64,000 nt of DNA, from NCBI GenBank assembly GCA_035296325.1, contig DATHBD010000032.1, positions 248,001-312,000 on the forward strand. The letters run 5' to 3'. Below, in pieces: positions 63,217 through 64,000 of this stretch. Made by a program: the position numbers and the translations under genes. Below the pieces are notes generated by a model, which saw only the letters and a program-made list of their open reading frames with translations, made no database searches and had not been told where the DNA came from. The stretch is from DATHBD01 sp035296325 (GTDB taxonomy: Bacteria > Actinomycetota > Actinomycetes > Mycobacteriales > Micromonosporaceae). Position 1 is the first letter of the stretch. Each line of letters starts with the position of its first letter.

Positions 63217-64000
63217 GTGCGGCTTACCAGGGCTTTCAACCGGATCCTTCGCCTCACCGGGGCGACAGTGCAGTCGGCAGCGTTCACCGACCGCGGACTC
63301 GTGATCGGGCTTCGCCGGCGCCGGCGGCGTCTGATCTGCCCGTGTGGGGCCTCGACGAAAGGTCGCTACGACACGTCGCGGCGCAGGTGGCGGCATCTGG
63401 ACTTCGGCGCCTGCCAGGTATGGCTGGAAGCCGACATCCATCGCATCGACTGCCGAACGTGTGGTCGTGTCCGCACCGAGCAGGTGCCCTGGGCTCGGCC
63501 ACACGCGCGTCACACCACCGACTTCGAGAACGTCGCCGCATGGCTGGCGCAGCGCATGGACAAGGCAAGCATCGCCCGGCTGCTGCGCTGCTCGTGGGAA
63601 GCGGTCGACGCGATCGTCACCCGCGTCGTGGCCGACCACATCGACGACGCCCGACTCGACCAGCTCTACCGCATCGGCGTGGACGAAATCTCCTACAAGC
63701 GCGGCCGCAAGTTCCTGACCATCGTCGCCGACCACGAGACCGGAAACGTCGTCTGGGTGGGCAAGGAACGCTCCAAAGCCGCCTTCGAGGACTTCTTCGC
63801 CGCGCTCGGCCCCGACAGGGCCGCCGCGGTCGAGGCGATCAGCCTCGACGGCAGCAGCGTCTTCCTGCCCGTCACCCGCGAGCAGATCCCGCAAGCACGG
63901 ATCTGCCTTGACCCGTTCCATGTGATCAAGTGGACCAACGAAGTCGTCGAATCGGTCTACCGCACCGAAGCACCCACCATGCCCTCCGGCCCCGGCATGC
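63217..64000 (+). mobile_element. ISL3-family transposase, 5' part
   Basis: The frame starts at GTG 63217 (VRLTRAFNRILRLTGATVQS) and is open to the window edge, giving 261 residues. The zinc-finger cysteines (LICPCGAS, RIDCRTCGRVR), the helix-turn-helix part (WLAQRMDKASIARLLRCSW) and the first DDE region (IGVDEISYKRGRKFLTIVAD) match ISL3 transposases. DGSSVFLP and ICLDPFHVIKW follow. The C-terminal part and the right end are beyond the window. An inverted repeat ACGCGTCT/AGACGCGT (63145-63152, 63167-63174) lies 43 bp before the start; whether it belongs to the element end is unclear. Confidence 0.92.

Overview
The window is chromosomal DNA from a high-GC actinobacterium. Nearly every codon ends in G or C and GTG starts are common. 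The order mtrA-mtrB-lpqB-comF-hpf-secA, followed by an Rv3235-type gene, is the core synteny known from mycobacteria and their relatives. The family is most likely Micromonosporaceae; that is an inference from gene content and order, not a proof.

Layout. 0-3.8 kb: a peptide/nickel-type ABC importer operon (two permeases, two ATPases), cut at the left edge. 3.8-16.2 kb: a moxR2-type envelope cluster (RDD protein, SpoIIM-like protein, then a tightly coupled minus-strand operon of a membrane protein, DUF4129, DUF4350, MoxR and DUF58). Its two halves are separated by a PP2C phosphatase, a DUF222/HNH nuclease, an aminoglycoside-phosphotransferase-like kinase and a transglutaminase-like protein. 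16.5-28.5 kb: the MtrAB-LpqB envelope-stress system, ComF, the ribosome hibernation factor, a double-GNAT protein, SecA with a clear bidirectional terminator, an Rv3235-type protein and a small HTH protein. 28.5-33.6 kb: an Lrp regulator, a rhodanese, a small conserved protein, a membrane protein, P5C dehydrogenase and a PadR regulator. 33.7-40.5 kb: prfB, ftsE, ftsX, an M23 peptidase, smpB, an unusual START-TM-CBM2 fusion, and tmRNA with a perfect hairpin terminator. 40.5-46.2 kb: a large secreted repeat protein, a methyltransferase, MTA phosphorylase, an AlgH-type protein and tRNA-Ala(GGC). 46.2-52.2 kb: an accessory stretch with a frameshifted flavin-oxidoreductase gene, a recombinase-like remnant, a SUKH-like protein, small exported proteins, a hydrolase and a candidate toxin-antitoxin pair. 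52.4-60.5 kb: an extra short adenylate kinase, an AraC/VOC pair, a multi-sensor histidine kinase, a DUF2334 lipoprotein and a GH36 alpha-galactosidase. 60.7-64 kb: a second DUF222/HNH gene, a second kinase-like gene and the start of an ISL3-family transposase.

The most interesting signal is regulatory. Both DUF222/HNH genes carry a LexA/SOS-box-like palindrome exactly 21 nt upstream of a -10 hexamer that leads into a leaderless start, inside a 34-nt segment conserved between the two loci. Other themes are frequent leaderless starts (a TANNNT-like hexamer 6-8 nt before ATG/GTG), many short GC-rich tandem repeats both between and within genes, and an intracellular-START/extracellular-CBM2 fusion next to tmRNA.
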